From assembly GCA_016802295.1 (NCBI GenBank), contig JAESIW010000200.1, positions 4,643,155 to 4,707,154 of the forward strand: 64,000 nt of DNA, read 5' to 3'. Under the pieces are notes generated by a model. It saw only the letters and a list, made by a program, of their open reading frames with translations. It was not told where the DNA came from and did not search any database. This stretch comes from Brachionus rotundiformis. Taxonomy: Eukaryota > Rotifera > Eurotatoria > Ploima > Brachionidae. Made by a program: the position numbers and the translations under genes. Of the stretch, positions 1-11,764 are shown in pieces (the stretch's first letter is position 1; each line of letters begins with the position of its first letter).

Positions 1-437
1 AAAAGAGCTATAATTAGTTAACGCCAATTTAATTTTAAGAAAAACAATATTTCTGGAACATAGCTGTCGGTTTTACCGTATTTTTTTTATAAAGTTTTAG
101 CAACTAATTGGAATTTAAACTCAATTAATAATTTTTTTCTAAAGAAACTCATTGCAGCCACGTTCATTTTTCAAAATTGATCCGGTTCCAAAAGTGTTCT
201 GTTACTTGATTTAAATCTGCTCGCATGTGATCACAGTTTCTTGGTATCCTAAAAATAGCATATGGATCATCATGGTTCAATGCCATTGGAAAAATTTTCG
301 GAATCACAATGATCTTTTATTTAATAAATAATTATATATTGTGACCATATGCGAGGCTTTTTGAGCTAAAAATGAATAAAACCTTCAGCTAATTGTGAAT
401 AGTTGATCCAAGATAAAAGGCTGCTTGGGTATAAGAC
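1..437. other. AT-rich DNA, no gene seen
   Basis: No open frame with recognisable motifs on either strand. The stretch ends where a decayed retrotransposon begins. Confidence 0.5.
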
Positions 438-439
438 TA

Positions 440-745
440 TACATAAAAAAAATTATCTTAAGCTAACCATTAGCTCAATGGTTAGACCGCATATGGAATA
501 TGCTGGCAGTGCATCCTGTCCCTATTTTGAAAAAGACTCAAACGAGCTTAAGAGAGAAGATTAATTCTAGAAGTGCATGACTTGGCATCATTTTCATCAT
601 CGCTTTTTAGGACTAGATTTAACTTGCTTGAGTACAAGAAGATTAAAAGTGATCTAATTCAGATGTAAAAATTGGTAAAAAAACTGTCTTCCAAGATATA
701 ACTATTAGAGGCATAATTCATAGAATCTAAATAGTTTTAAAGCGA
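440..745 (+). mobile_element. Decayed LINE reverse-transcriptase C-terminal fragment
   Basis: Read in shifting + frames, this stretch gives VRPHMEYAG, then PYFEKDSNELKRE, then FNLLEYKKIKSDLIQM. These match the order of the thumb/C-terminal part of Jockey/CR1-type non-LTR reverse transcriptases (VRPhLEYa, then the LEYRRLRGDLIqmYK-like block). Stops and frameshifts interrupt it, so it is a dead fragment. No 5' part or tail is visible. Confidence 0.65.
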
Positions 746-997
746 AACTTGATGGTTCGATGGCGAAACAAATAGAGACGACTAGCATAGCTCTTTATGG
801 GTATCGTTAGGTAACCTCTAATCTGCAGTTTATAATACTACTAATAAGCATAATAATATAAAAAAGGACAAAGATAATTGAATTATTTTTTGTTTTTAGA
901 AATTTATTTGTTTTAAAAGTGCAGCAATGCAAAGTTAAAAACCAAATTAAATGTATTATATCATTCAAAATTTTAAATAAATTTTTTTTTCCTAAAA

Positions 998-2376
998 ATG
1001 AATCCAACATTAGAAGAAATCGAAAATGCCCTTTTTGATAAACTTAAAGTAAAAAAAAACATTTCGTTTATTTTCTATTTCCATTTTTTTTCTAGAACCT
1101 GAATTGTGTGCCAGTCAAAAATGTAGTAGCGATTGAACCAAGTGTTTCATTAAAAAGCATAATTTTAGACGAATCTTACTTACAGGAAAAGTTAAACATT
1201 TTTATTTGGATAATTTTCAAAATTGAACCAACTTTTGCTCCGGATTTTGTTGACTCGGACTATTTTTCTTCGGATCTAAAATGCCAAAGTAATATCTTAG
1301 AATAAAATTTTGCTGCCATTTTTTCATTTTTTTACCAATAATCAGAAATAATTGATTGCTTGACCATTTTGAGTTTGGTCGATCCAATTGATTTTAATAA
1401 ACAAAAATTGCTCAATACCTCTCCAAAAAATTTTAAAGAAATACTGCTTATTTTGGACGATCTTGGAAAATTGTTGCCAAAAAGAAGTGTGAACAATTTG
1501 GAAGAATTCTCATTTGACATGAGCATGAGCTTTTTGCCAAATGCTCAATCTGTCAAAAGCGAAGAGAAAGATGATCTATTCGAAAGAAAAATGCAAATTT
1601 TTGAAGATGTAAATTTTTTCAATGAGTACCAATCAATAATTCAGCCAGCCTCATCATTCTCACTTATACCATCAGATTTGAGTCGACTAATAAAAAACGT
1701 AAATGCTAGCTCACCATTTTTTGAAGGTATAAACATTGACAAAATGTGCAAAGCTGATCTTGTCACAAGCTTGGATGAATGCCTAGACAAATTGAAGAAA
1801 GAAATAGAACAAAATCAGTGTATCCTCAAGTCGATGAATGCTGATTTCAATTTGGTCCAGTTAGAGGTAAATTGTGACGAATTTGCTCAAAGGAATATCA
1901 AGCTAGAAGAATACTTGGAAGAAATAGCCAGCTATTTGAACAATTTTAGAGAATTATCCAAAAGTGTCTTAAATGATCCAGAACTGGAAGCAGCGAGTGT
2001 CACTAACATGAACGAATACAAGCTGGAATCGAGTTTGGAGCAAAATTTTGATAAATTTTATAAATTGATTGACAATTATAAAAAAGTAAATTAAAGTTTT
2101 TTTTTAAATTCAAATTAAATGTTTGATCGAATTTTAAGGTAAATAAATTTTATAAAAACTGGTCGGCTTTTGTCAACCTTCAAAGTGAGAAGGTGTCGGA
2201 TTACCAAGAAAATTGTTCTTTGTTTAAAAATAATTATGTTCAAACATTTTTAGGTATGTTGATTTAAATAAGCACTTTTATATGACTAAAATTTTTGTGT
2301 TTTTTAAGCTGAAAACGAGATATTTAATAAACAAATTGAAGAATGTATCAGCTGTCTTGGTAATAAAATCTTCTAG
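998..2376 (+). CDS. HAUS7: HAUS augmin-like complex subunit 7 homologue
   Basis: Five exons fit with GT-AG introns of 47-57 bp and continuous phase: 998-1048, 1096-1288, 1346-2085, 2139-2253, 2309-2376, giving 388 aa. The N-terminus (ENALFDKLKNLNCVPVKNV, then AIEPSVSLKSIIL and KLNIFIWIIF) follows the vertebrate HAUS7 pattern 'KLKDLNC...ITEP..iqelL...e.LeWm', and length is close to the human protein (about 370 aa). The middle and C-terminal parts are charged and helix-rich (KKEIEQNQ..., LEEYLEEIASYL), as expected for a coiled-coil augmin subunit. Augmin binds spindle microtubules and recruits gamma-tubulin for branching nucleation. The start is the first ATG, giving MNPTLEEIE. Identification rests on the N-terminal third, since the family is poorly conserved. 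A coiled-coil protein of another family is the alternative. Confidence 0.66.
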
Positions 2377-3190
2377 CTAGATGCTTTGATTTCTTGTATT
2401 AATTTTAGATTTTTTTCCTTAATCGATTCAAATTTATTGCTTTAATTTTACATATATTTTTTTATTTTAAATTAATAATTTTAAAATTTTAAATTTAAAT
2501 TGTAGAACTAAAGGATTTTTTTTCAAATACAAAAAATATTTTAAACAATTTTATTATATTAAATAGAACAAAAAATCGTAAATAAAAAGAATTTTAATTT
2601 TGATTTTAAAATTTAGAATTGACAAATAAATAAATAAATTCTATTCTATTCCTGTTATTCCTGTCTAGCGATCAACTTGAAATTTTTTTTTTCTTTAATA
2701 AAACACATCAAATTTGGTTTAAAATTTAATTTTAATTTAAGCAAAATTATTTTTATTTTTCAATAGCAAAACTAAAATATTTAACTTTCCTTAAAGCTTT
2801 ACTCACATGTGGGATACGTCCCCTTTTTGCGAAAATTTTTCAATATAAAAGATTGAATCGAATTGAATCAATTATTATAATTTTGCATCTGACAGGTCCT
2901 GTGTCTAATTCTGGAGACTTGACCCTTCTTATCAAGTCTCTTTGGTCAAAATTTAGTGCAAGTAAGCCTATTTGCACAACGGTCTGTCGGCTTTCGGAGA
3001 AAGTGTAAAGCAAAGAAAGATGAATGCATCGTTGTTCTTAGAGTGGAGATTACCAAAATAAGAGGTCGAGTTGAGACACAGAAAAGAAAGCAAAAAGAAG
3101 CGCCACAGACTCCCATTCTATTTTGGCTATTAGGAACGGCGAGATTAAGCTGGTTCTGTCTATTGTTGAACGACAATAGCAACAAAAAAT
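2377..3190. other. Intergenic AT-rich DNA with a GC-richer block at 2880-3190
   Basis: 2377-2880 shows nothing. From 2880 to 3190 composition is visibly less AT-rich, with phrases such as GDLTLLIKSLWSKF followed by KPICTTVCRLSEKV on the + strand, broken by stops. This may be the 5' part (ORF1 or linker) of the LINE that follows, but I do not recognise the domain. Confidence 0.35.
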
Positions 3191-3199
3191 TCCTTTAAA

Positions 3200-4330
3200 A
3201 GAGATCAGTGCCTCATAACTACTCATTCTTTCTAAATTGTAATATCTTTGATCAAATTGAAGCTATTTCAATGGAATTACCATGCAATAATGAAATCATT
3301 AATTTTCTTTTAGATATAAGCCTCCATTTACTGATAATTTATTTTTCATTAATTTCTTAGATCAGTTCATTCTAACAAATGATACCAATAACAGGATTGT
3401 TCTTTTTGGTGACCTAAATATCATTTAAATGGAGATTTTAGGTTTAGATAATTTCTAGAAAACTTATCTCTAAAAACAATTACCAATCAACCAAAAAGAA
3501 TTGGTATTAATTCCAATTCAAAAGATATAAATATTAAGTTAATTCATATAGATCATATACTACATCACGAAAATTTTGATTCTATTTCTTCCATAGTAGG
3601 ATATCCTTACTAAAATTGGACAATTTTTAGTAAAATAGATTTTACCTTAATTGATAAACTTTCAGGAGTAGAAGATAAATGGAATTTAGTTTAAGATAAT
3701 ATTTTAAATAACCAAAAATGTCCTTGGTTTGATTCTGAATTAAGAACCGCATGTAAGACTGCATCTCGTGAATATCTTAGTGAATTAAATCAAGCCAAAG
3801 AAAAGGAACTTACAACCTTATCACTTTTTAATGACTTTGAAAAGCTTTTGAAGTGATTTATCCAAGTCTGCTCTTCTTGGAATTATTTCACTATGGATTT
3901 GACAATAATTCTTTAGGTCTTCTTTCAAAATATTTTGTCAATAGATCTCAATTAATTAGTCAAAATATTTATATAAATTAGTCAAAAACCTATTGAATGA
4001 TCTTTTCAAATAGAAAAACTATTTTTTCCAAAATGTTTAATCTTTTTGGAAATGAAATATAAGTTGTCAATGAAATAACACTTTTAGGTTATTAAATCGA
4101 TCAAAATCTTAATTTTTTTAATTTTGCACGTAGTATCTCTTAATTGTGAATAAAAAATTATTCAGCATTAAGAGACTATTCTATCTATTAACATCTGTAA
4201 AAATACAGTTTTTAAGACGTTGATATTGCCATTTTTTGATTATTGCTCGACTCTCTTGTGCTTTTTCTCAAAAGAGGCAATAATTACCGTAATGCATTGC
4301 ACTTTTAACCAGAATTCTGGATATTAATGC
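3200..4330 (+). mobile_element. Decayed LINE: endonuclease to reverse transcriptase
   Basis: Fragments appear in the order of an intact non-LTR retrotransposon. YKPPFTDNLFFINFLDQFI followed by NRIVLFGDLNI is the APE-type endonuclease signature (YRPP..., hhGDFN). ITNQPKRIG and IDHILHHENFDS fit the endonuclease C-terminus. CPWFDSELRTACKTASREYL is the usual endonuclease-RT linker. Near 4215-4290 TLILPFFDYCSTLLCFFSK matches the RT thumb. Many stops and frameshifts and loss of the catalytic RT core show it is dead. Confidence 0.7.
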
Positions 4331-5548
4331 TGCATTTAACCCACTTTTTTTCCAGATACGCTGCGACTAAAAATGCTGCAGTTAATGTCAAAATTTTGGT
4401 ATAAATTCTGCATTAAATATGTAAAAAATAATAAAAATAAAAATTAATAATAAAAAATTTTTAAATTATTTTGGCTAAGAGTTATTATTTGACAATATTT
4501 AAATTGTTTAAGTTCAAATTTGAAGTAAATAACTTTAACTATATTAATAACTTCTTAGAAAAGTAAAGCTTATATACATTTCAACATAGAATACTAGATA
4601 CAATGTTATCTTTTGCTTACAAAACACTATACTTTCATAACTCTACTGAAAATCTAAGGCAGAATTTAAAGAAAAATGACTCAAGAAATTTGAAATATAA
4701 TTAAAGGAACATCAAAATCAGTAAATGGTGAAAAAACTTTTGGATTTTTCTACTCAAGACCTAAAAATTGCTTTGTGATCAAGAGATCAACGTTGAAATT
4801 TACAACATTTAAGCATTCAATTTTTAATAACATAAATCTAATTTTCTCAGATTTTGTAAAAAAATTCAAAAAATTTAATTTAAATATTTCAATGTTTTAT
4901 TTTTTTAAATAATTATATAAACAATTTATTTTTTATCTGTAAAATTTATTTTATTTAAATAAATGGAGTGTTAATCGGTCTTTATGACATGGACACTTGC
5001 CTGTTGATTAACCTTGCAATAGAAAAATATTGTTTTTATTAATTAAAAATATTTAGTTTGGAATTTTTCGTTTTTTATTTTTAAAATATCATAATTTAAT
5101 TAAAATAAATAGCTAGAGATACGATAAACGATTCCTGATACGAATATGTTTAATTTGCTGTTTCGAATTTTTAAAAATATTTATTGCTTCGTATGCCTTT
5201 CTCAAATCAGCATCAAAAGTCACCACGAGTTTTGCGCAGCTGGAGTGATGAAAGATCTAATGATTCACAATGCTTTCCATTGTCTAGATATGTTTGGATC
5301 TTGAAACTTTATTTTTACTCTCGTTTAAGGTCAAGTTATACTTGATATACTTGTTTTACTTGTGAAAGATAAATCGTTGAGTGATTCTATTTTATTTTTT
5401 ACACCTACTCTCATCTTTTTCATTATTTGGAAAAACCATTCTAAATTTAAAATTTAAAATAATAACCTAAAAATTTATTAATAACTAATCCGAGAAAATT
5501 AAAAATGAGCTTTTTAAAAAAGAAAATTTTTAACAAAATTCAAAAATA
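4331..5548. other. AT-rich intergenic DNA
   Basis: No gene, RNA or repeat that I can support. Mostly A/T runs. Confidence 0.4.
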
Positions 5549-5895
5549 ATGTCAATAATATTTTTGTTTATTTGGGCCTTATTGACAAGTGAAAGGAAGA
5601 TTGTTTCAGAAGGAATGCTGATAGACAGCACTCTTAGGATTAATCCTTCTAATTTAAGAGGCTCAAGACGAATATTTCCAAGTTTTGGTAATAATGGTCA
5701 ATTTGTGATTGGTGGTGGAGGAGGTGGAGGCGGATCAGGTAATTTGAATTCAAATATAAAAAATTTGATAATCATTTTTTAATAAGGCGGCAATGGGGGA
5801 AACGGTGGTGGTAAGAATTAAGCTTTATGTAAGTAAAAAGTGTTTTAAACATTATTTTTTTAGCTGGAGTTGTGATTAATATATTAAGTCATTAG
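5549..5895 (+). CDS. Small secreted glycine-rich protein (copy 1)
   Basis: Three exons (5549-5738, 5787-5810, 5864-5895), all introns phase 1. The first exon encodes a hydrophobic start (MSIIFLFIWALLTS) that could be a signal peptide, then a basic segment (LRGSRRIFP) and a Gly run. The second exon is only 24 nt and codes a Gly/Asn piece. The third gives a short tail ending in NILSH. The mature peptide would be about 60 residues. Neighbours at 7711, 9430 and 10015 share the plan signal peptide, short basic region, poly-Gly. Function unknown; extracellular matrix/cuticle peptide or antimicrobial glycine-rich peptide are both possible. The exon model relies on splice sites alone. Confidence 0.6.
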
Positions 5896-6559
5896 AATAA
5901 ATGGAAAATATTATTTTTTTATTTCACTAAAATTCGAATTTAAATTTTTTTTATTCTAAAATAAAGAGGTTATTTAAAAAATAATTCTAGTATTGAAATC
6001 TTTTTTCTCTTTATTTTTATTTTATCAATCACCTCTTAAAATATCAGCCAAAAGAACTTTAAATTTGTAATATCAAGACTTAAAAAATAAATTTTAAAAT
6101 TATTTCTTCTGAAAAAAAATGGAATAAAACTAAAAAGTGCTTTTTATTAAACACAAAATATATTTATTAAAAAATTCAGACTTTTTTGTGTAATTTATAG
6201 AAAAGGCTTACATTTGTAGTATAAGCTAATCTAATTTTTATTAAAATACTATTTATGAATTTTTGGTAAAAAACACCTTTTAGTTAATCCAATTTTTGAC
6301 CGAAGAAATGATTTTAAATATTCTGTTTTAAACCAGATTATTCCAAATTATGAGATAATGTACAAAGTGCTTTCTTAGAAAAAAAGGTTTCCGAAAATTA
6401 AAAGTGACTTCTTTGATTTTAATTATTATCTAGTATTTAGTTTATTTTACATAATGTACGATCGGATAGAATAGGTTTACAAAAAATTAAGTTCAACATA
6501 ATATACCAGCGGGTATTAAGATGTATTTTTCGTAATAGTTAGGGAAAATTGTGTGAGGT
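5896..6559. other. AT-rich intergenic DNA
   Basis: Nothing recognisable on either strand. Confidence 0.4.
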
Positions 6560-6860
6560 ATTACGGTTTATAAAGGATATAAAAAAATTTACATGGAACT
6601 ATATTTGTTATTAAGTATTCATAAAGTATCTCTTTTCTGAAATAAATCATAAAATAATTGCATAATAGATTTCTATTGTTCCATAGACAATAGATGCCAT
6701 TTTTGCATGGTAAACCCATAAGATTTACTACGGTCATTAATAAAAATAAAGAAAATTTCAGAGAAGACACAGAAATCACTTGTATTTGGTCGATCCTCAA
6801 ATGTCGCCTTGAACAGTAGTAGTTAAAAGAATTGTGACTTGATCTTGTATTCAAGCTCAA
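6560..6860 (-). mobile_element. Possible LINE reverse-transcriptase scrap
   Basis: The minus strand contains FCVFSEIFFIFINDRSKSYG, which resembles the RT 'LGPiLFliYINDL' motif preceding the catalytic site. Nothing else is preserved. A similar sequence (tacggtcat..aataaaa, plus orientation) recurs near 8742, suggesting the same family. Confidence 0.3.
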
Positions 6861-7710
6861 GAATAGCCATATAGGGCAACAAGAAAAGGAATAAGTAGAA
6901 TTATTATATTATTTGAAGCAATTTTTGGGTTATTAAAAAAACGAATTAATAGTTTATTCTCGCAGAAATTTGTATCATTTAACGTTAGAAAAAAAATTAA
7001 TAGTAATTAAATAAACTAATAATTTTAACTTATTAGGTCCATTTGCGGCTATTTCGACCAGAATCGTTATTCTTCGTTAATCCCTTATGATCAAAATCAC
7101 ATTGAATTTTAACCAAAAAATGATTTTACACCATTTTTTAAACAATTGTTTTTCAAAATGAAGTTTCTATTTTAAAATTTTAAATAAGATTTTTTAAAAA
7201 ACCCTTGATGACTTGTATTATATTAATAATTTTTATTTTCAATTATAATTGTTTCAATTTAATTTATTTTTTGCTGATAAATAGAAAATTGATATCTTTT
7301 GAATAATTAAAAATAAACATGTCTTCATTATTTTTGATTTCCAAAATTAAACGGTTATATTATACTGTTTCAAATTTAAAACTATTCTTAATTTTTTATT
7401 TTATTACTTTTAAAATATAGATTATTTAATTTTAACTTTTCTTTTGATCAAATGAATTAAATTTTTTGTCAATTTTTTTATAAAACCAAACTTTATCATT
7501 TTTATATTTCATTGAATTAAATTTAATTTTTTTAAAGGTAAAATGTAAAAAATGTAAATATTTTAAAAATATTTTAAAAATATTTTTTAGAATTCATTCC
7601 ATTTAAAATATTTAGTTCAATTTATTTTTAAGCTAGAAAAATATGCTGGTTATAAATAATTTTAATTCAGTACAAAAAAAATTAACTTCTCTCACTTTTT
7701 GATCAAAAAA
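6861..7710. other. AT-rich intergenic DNA
   Basis: No open frames with recognisable motifs. Presumably holds the promoter of the gene at 7711; no clear TATA box can be singled out in such AT-rich DNA. Confidence 0.4.
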
Positions 7711-8034
7711 ATGAAATTTCAGGTTTTATTTGGAATATTGTTGTTGGTCACTTTGACCATCATATCAAATCGAGCATATGCTTTAAATCAAAATTCAAAC
7801 AAGTCTCAAATTTCTGGTTCCAGAATGAGAAGATTTAATGGCTTTATCCCATTTGGAGGAGGTAAATCACAATAAAATAAAAATAGAACGCGGAATTATT
7901 CTTATTCTAGGTGGTGGCGGAGGAGGTGGAGGTGGCGGTGCAGGCGGCGGCGGTGGTAAATTATCAATCATTTTATTTATATTTTTAAAACTGATTTTAA
8001 TATAAAAGGAGGCGGTGGTGGCGGCGGCAAATAA
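7711..8034 (+). CDS. Small secreted glycine-rich protein (copy 2)
   Basis: Exons 7711-7861, 7911-7955 and 8009-8034, joined by two phase-1 introns of 49 and 53 bp. The product is about 73 aa. It has a clear signal peptide (MKFQVLFGILLLVTLTIISN, cleaved near RAYA), a short basic stretch (SGSRMRRFNGFIPF), then about 23 glycines broken by one alanine, ending in Lys. The middle exon is 45 nt of almost pure GGN codons and is symmetric (1-1), so it can be gained or lost without changing frame. Role unknown; secretion and a low-complexity matrix-like tail are the only supportable statements. Confidence 0.72.
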
Positions 8035-8329
8035 TGATGATCTCAATTTAATAATTTTTTAAGTTGTCGAATAAAATTTTAAAATGACTGAATTTTTATT
8101 ATTTATAAATATTAATTATTTTATCTTAATAAGTATCCATTCAAAAACTTAATAAATTAATTTCCTTCAAAACAGCTATATTGGTAATCTTGCCAATCAT
8201 ATTGTAACATCTTAGGACAGAACTTTAAATAAAAAATTATTAAATTAAATATTTTACTTATTCTGAAGAGGATCAGAATTTTGTAACATTTTATTTCAAA
8301 TCATCTTAAAGAGTTTTTTAGTCAATCTC

Positions 8330-8790
8330 TTTGTATCATACTAAAAATGGTAAAACCAAAAAAGGATTTTTTTTTCCAAAATGCATTGCACTGCATTTTA
8401 GATAATTAAATTTAAAGACTGCTTAAGTAAATAACTCGGTGAAGGAAAAGGGGCTTTTATATTTTTTTGTTGATCACAAAAATAAAACATTGATCACTGA
8501 ATTTTTCTAGTCTTTTTTAAAGTTCAACTTGACAACGATCACATATTTAGTGAACATCAAGATCACATAGTCGACAAGACCCGGAAAAAGTTATTTATAT
8601 CTCTGGTTAAAGAGTTGGTTTAGTTTCACATTTTATTATCAAACTAATCAGTGGATCATTAATGAATATTAGAATAAAGGAGAGACAATCATTGAAAATT
8701 TTAAGACTCCGCTAGTTACTTCCTACCAAACAGACTGGTACGGTCATAAATAAAAGTAAAGGAAATTCTAATTCTGCAATTCAATAATTT
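8330..8790 (-). mobile_element. Decayed LINE reverse-transcriptase fragment
   Basis: On the minus strand the order is RISFTFIYDRT near 8765 (like the 'LFliYINDL' motif) then, at 8420-8345, a block ending KKSFFGFTIFS that resembles the 'NieKC.vMhfGkkNP.f.Y.i' motif seen more clearly at 59080. Between them nothing is conserved. Short and degenerate. Confidence 0.4.
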
Positions 8791-9429
8791 TTAAAAACTA
8801 AAATCATCCCAGATTTTTTAAACTCATTAAAACTTTACAAATTAGCAAATATTTTCTCTTAATTTTAAAAATAATAAATTGATATTGTTAAACAAATTTT
8901 AACAAATAAATTCAATTAAAATTTGTTAATTTTCTTTATAAAAATTTTAAACATAAATTGATGTAATTAATCGATCGGTAACTTGCTTTAAATATTTACT
9001 TACTTAATAAAAGTTAAGAAACGATTTTAAAAAAATAGAATCCAATATGAATTTAATTAAATGAAACTGGCTTGAATCTATCAGAATTTTATTTGTAAAA
9101 TGACAACCAAATATAAAAATATTCTTTCTTAAAGTTTTTTAAGTAAAGTTGTTTTTTGTAAAGATAAAATTTTTTGACAAAGTCTAAATCTGACATCCTA
9201 AATTAGGGTATAAAAAAACTAATTAAATTTTATTTAGATTAAATTTCAATTTTAGTTTGACCGGCATATATTAAAAACCATAAAAAATTATTGGGAATTT
9301 TTTATTTTAAAAATAATTTGAATATTTCACTTAAATATTTTACATAAATATTTTATTAATTAGTCATTTGTGGATTTTTTTCAGTATAAAAGCATTTTAT
9401 TTCTTTAATTTTTTTTAAGCTAAATTAAA
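8791..9429. other. AT-rich intergenic DNA
   Basis: No gene seen. Confidence 0.4.
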
Positions 9430-9815
9430 ATGAAGTTTAGTTTTATTTTTTCAATTTGTTTGGTGATAATTTTAGCAATTTCATTGAACAGAGAGAGTGG
9501 AATAAGAAACTTTCCGTTCATGCGAGAAAGAAACAGTGGCATATTTAGTGGTGGTGGTGGCGGTGGAGGTAATTTTTGTCAAAGCACTAAGAAAGTATTG
9601 TTTTAATTTGATAAAATTTAAGGTGGTGGTGGTGGAATAGGCGGTGGTGGTAATTGATTTACAAGAAAATTTTATTAAATTGATTTTATTTAAACTTTGT
9701 TTTTACGGTGGCGGAGGTGGTGGCGGTGGCAGTGGAGGTGGAGGTTAGCTTCAAAAATGTTGTTCTTTTTACTAAAAGTGTTTTTTAAGGCGGTGGTGGT
9801 GGTGGCGGAAAATAA
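9430..9815 (+). CDS. Small secreted glycine-rich protein (copy 3)
   Basis: Four exons (9430-9568, 9623-9649, 9717-9743, 9790-9815), all introns phase 1. The first exon gives a signal peptide (MKFSFIFSICLVIILAIS) and a basic linker (GIRNFPFMRERNSGIF). The following exons are 27, 27 and 26 nt and code only Gly with an Ile and a Ser, ending GGK-stop as in the gene at 7711. The acceptor of exon 3 is inside the Gly run (AG at 9715-9716), since no better AG precedes it; an alternative acceptor would change the Gly count only. Same family as 5549 and 7711. Function unknown. Confidence 0.7.
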
Positions 9816-10014
9816 TGAAATGTTGAAAAACAATGAATAATTTTAAGATCTAAATATTTTTATTTTACATTTTTTACAAGTTTTGAATACTTAAAAAATA
9901 TTTGGAAAAAAATTTAAATAAAATTCTATCAAAATATCCAGGTCAAAAATTAGTCTAAAAATATAAATTAACATTTATAAAAGATTATTTCAATTTTTAA
10001 AAGATAGAATAAAG

Positions 10015-10368
10015 ATGAAAATAGCATATCTTGTTTTTATTGCTGCGCTTATCTGTAGGATTAGTGCTCAAGGTTTCATGTACGGTCCCGGGTTTTGGAG
10101 TAGATGGGGTCCATTCGGGGGAGGTGGAGGCGGAGGATTTGTCGATGGATTTGGAGGTGGTTGGGGAACTAATGAAAGATTAGGTGGAATGTTTGGTGAT
10201 GGTTTCCGCTTTGGCAATATTCCAATTCAAAGTATTATCATTATTTATATATATATTAATTAACAAGTTTTAAATATCTATTTTTTAGGACAGCAGGAAT
10301 CTCAGAGAGTTCGTCAAGGTGAGCCAAGATTGCTCACTACTTTAGCTACAACGAAAAAAATTAATTAA
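10015..10368 (+). CDS. Secreted glycine-rich protein with aromatic repeats
   Basis: Two exons, 10015-10231 and 10289-10368, one phase-1 intron. The product (98 aa) starts with a signal peptide (MKIAYLVFIAALICRISAQ) followed by a Gly/Phe/Trp-rich segment (GPGFWSRWGPF, a short Gly run, GFGGGWG, GMFGDGFRFG) and a hydrophilic tail (QQESQRVRQGEPRLLTTLA). It is larger and more complex than the three poly-Gly genes upstream, but shares position, orientation and secreted Gly-rich plan. A duplicated, broken copy lies at 19278. Role unknown; glycine/aromatic repeats are typical of structural extracellular proteins. Confidence 0.75.
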
Positions 10369-11420
10369 ATTTTTTTAATAAAAATTATTAATGCAATATA
10401 TGTTTATTCAAAGATATTAATTTTATAAATTAACTGAAATGCATCGTAGACTAAATGAATTAAATAATAGATAATTAAAAATGATATGGCTTAATGTCAG
10501 TTTTTACGAAATAAATTTTATTTTAAATAATCAAATGAAATATAATCTCGTAAAATTTTACTTATTATAATACATATTATTTTTTTTTCGGCTTAAATGG
10601 ATTATCAAGGTGATAATTATTTTTTTCTACCAAATAGTATTTTTTTTTATTAAATGATAATTAAAAATCTAGTAGAAATAACATTTCATCTAAAAATGGA
10701 AAAAAAACTAGGGTAGAATCAAATTAATTTTAATAAATCAAACTAATTAATTAATATTTACATTAATTATAATGGAAAATTGACAATCTAACTAATCTTT
10801 GTATTTTTCTGTAGATAGATTAAAAATTTCTTCAACAACGATCTCGAATTAGATTCTGATTGCATAAAAATAACAATCTAGGAACTGATGATCCTTTTTT
10901 TTAATTAATTCAGAATCTAAACTCAACTACTTTCATTGTTAAAAGCTTTTGATGCTTCATTAATATTTACTTTTTATAACTACAATTTAAAAAGTTAATT
11001 TCAATCTTAACACTTATAAGTTTTCCGATTTTTGAATAAATAAAAGTAATTAAATTTAATATATTAATATTTATTTTTAAATTTATTTGTGAGGCTATTG
11101 AATATTTTTAATTCAGTCCTTGTAGGATAATTGATTTCAAAATATTATCGGATCAAGATAACATGGAGGAACACTTAGAGTGATTAAGATTTATTGATAT
11201 GCATTCAAAATCAAATTCGATGTTAGAAGTTAAGGTTTTTTATTAATTAAATTGTTACTGTAGTTGCATCATTATTTTGATAAATTAAAAATACTTTTAA
11301 AAGATTCCAATTCACTTTAACATTCATTACTAAAGATGTCTAATAATTATCTACAAATAACACTGTTTTTTCTTATTCATAAAATATAAATAATAAAGAA
11401 CTAGTTAATTGTTTCCGGTC
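10049..11420 (+). repeat. Segmental duplication, copy A
   Basis: From the signal-peptide codons of the gene at 10015 to about 11420, the DNA matches 19278-21215 over most of its length (for example 'acatattatttttttcggcttaaatggattatcaa' near 10568 and near 20188, and 'tctacaaataacactgttttttct' near 11350 and 21163). Copy B has extra blocks. Apart from the gene there is no coding content in 10369-11420. Confidence 0.8.
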
Positions 11421-11676
11421 TTTCACTGAAAAAAACAAATACTTGGACTTTAAAATAAAAATTTTATTTTTGAAAAGAAAAAATTAAAGTTTTTGGCTCG
11501 TTTTTAGAACCTGTTTATGGAACCTGGTTGGATATTTAGTCAAAGAAAAAGTAAAAAGAGTCTGATCAAGAACACTAACTAAACTTATTAAGCATCGGAT
11601 AGGATATTATCTTTCCAATAATACTTCCTTAATTTGCAAATTATGACTTGGCTAAAGTTAAACATGTTGACAGAAA

Positions 11677-11727
11677 TTACATGTTCAATAGACCAAATAA
11701 GCATTATTTTTCTTAGCGAGAATGGTA
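11677..11727 (+). repeat. Exon-like direct repeat, upstream copy
   Basis: About 50 bp ('acatgttcaatagaccaaataagcattat...gagaatggtaat') strongly similar to 13697-13746. It ends at a GT donor-like site and codes ITCSIDQISII FLSENG in the frame of the downstream copy. The reverse-transcriptase element lies between the two copies. Confidence 0.6.
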
Positions 11728-11764
11728 ATATTTGAAACTAAAAACAATTTTACTATACTATTTG

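Noticed and set aside
2946..3198. Overlapping ORFs of 79-80 codons on both strands
   Set aside because: Neither shows a known domain; the GC-richer block is more simply explained as part of the adjacent decayed LINE.
10015..10263. Single-exon reading of the glycine-rich gene ending in IIIIYIYIN
   Set aside because: That tail is the translated start of a GT...AG intron; the spliced form gives a hydrophilic C-terminus and is preserved in the duplicated copy.
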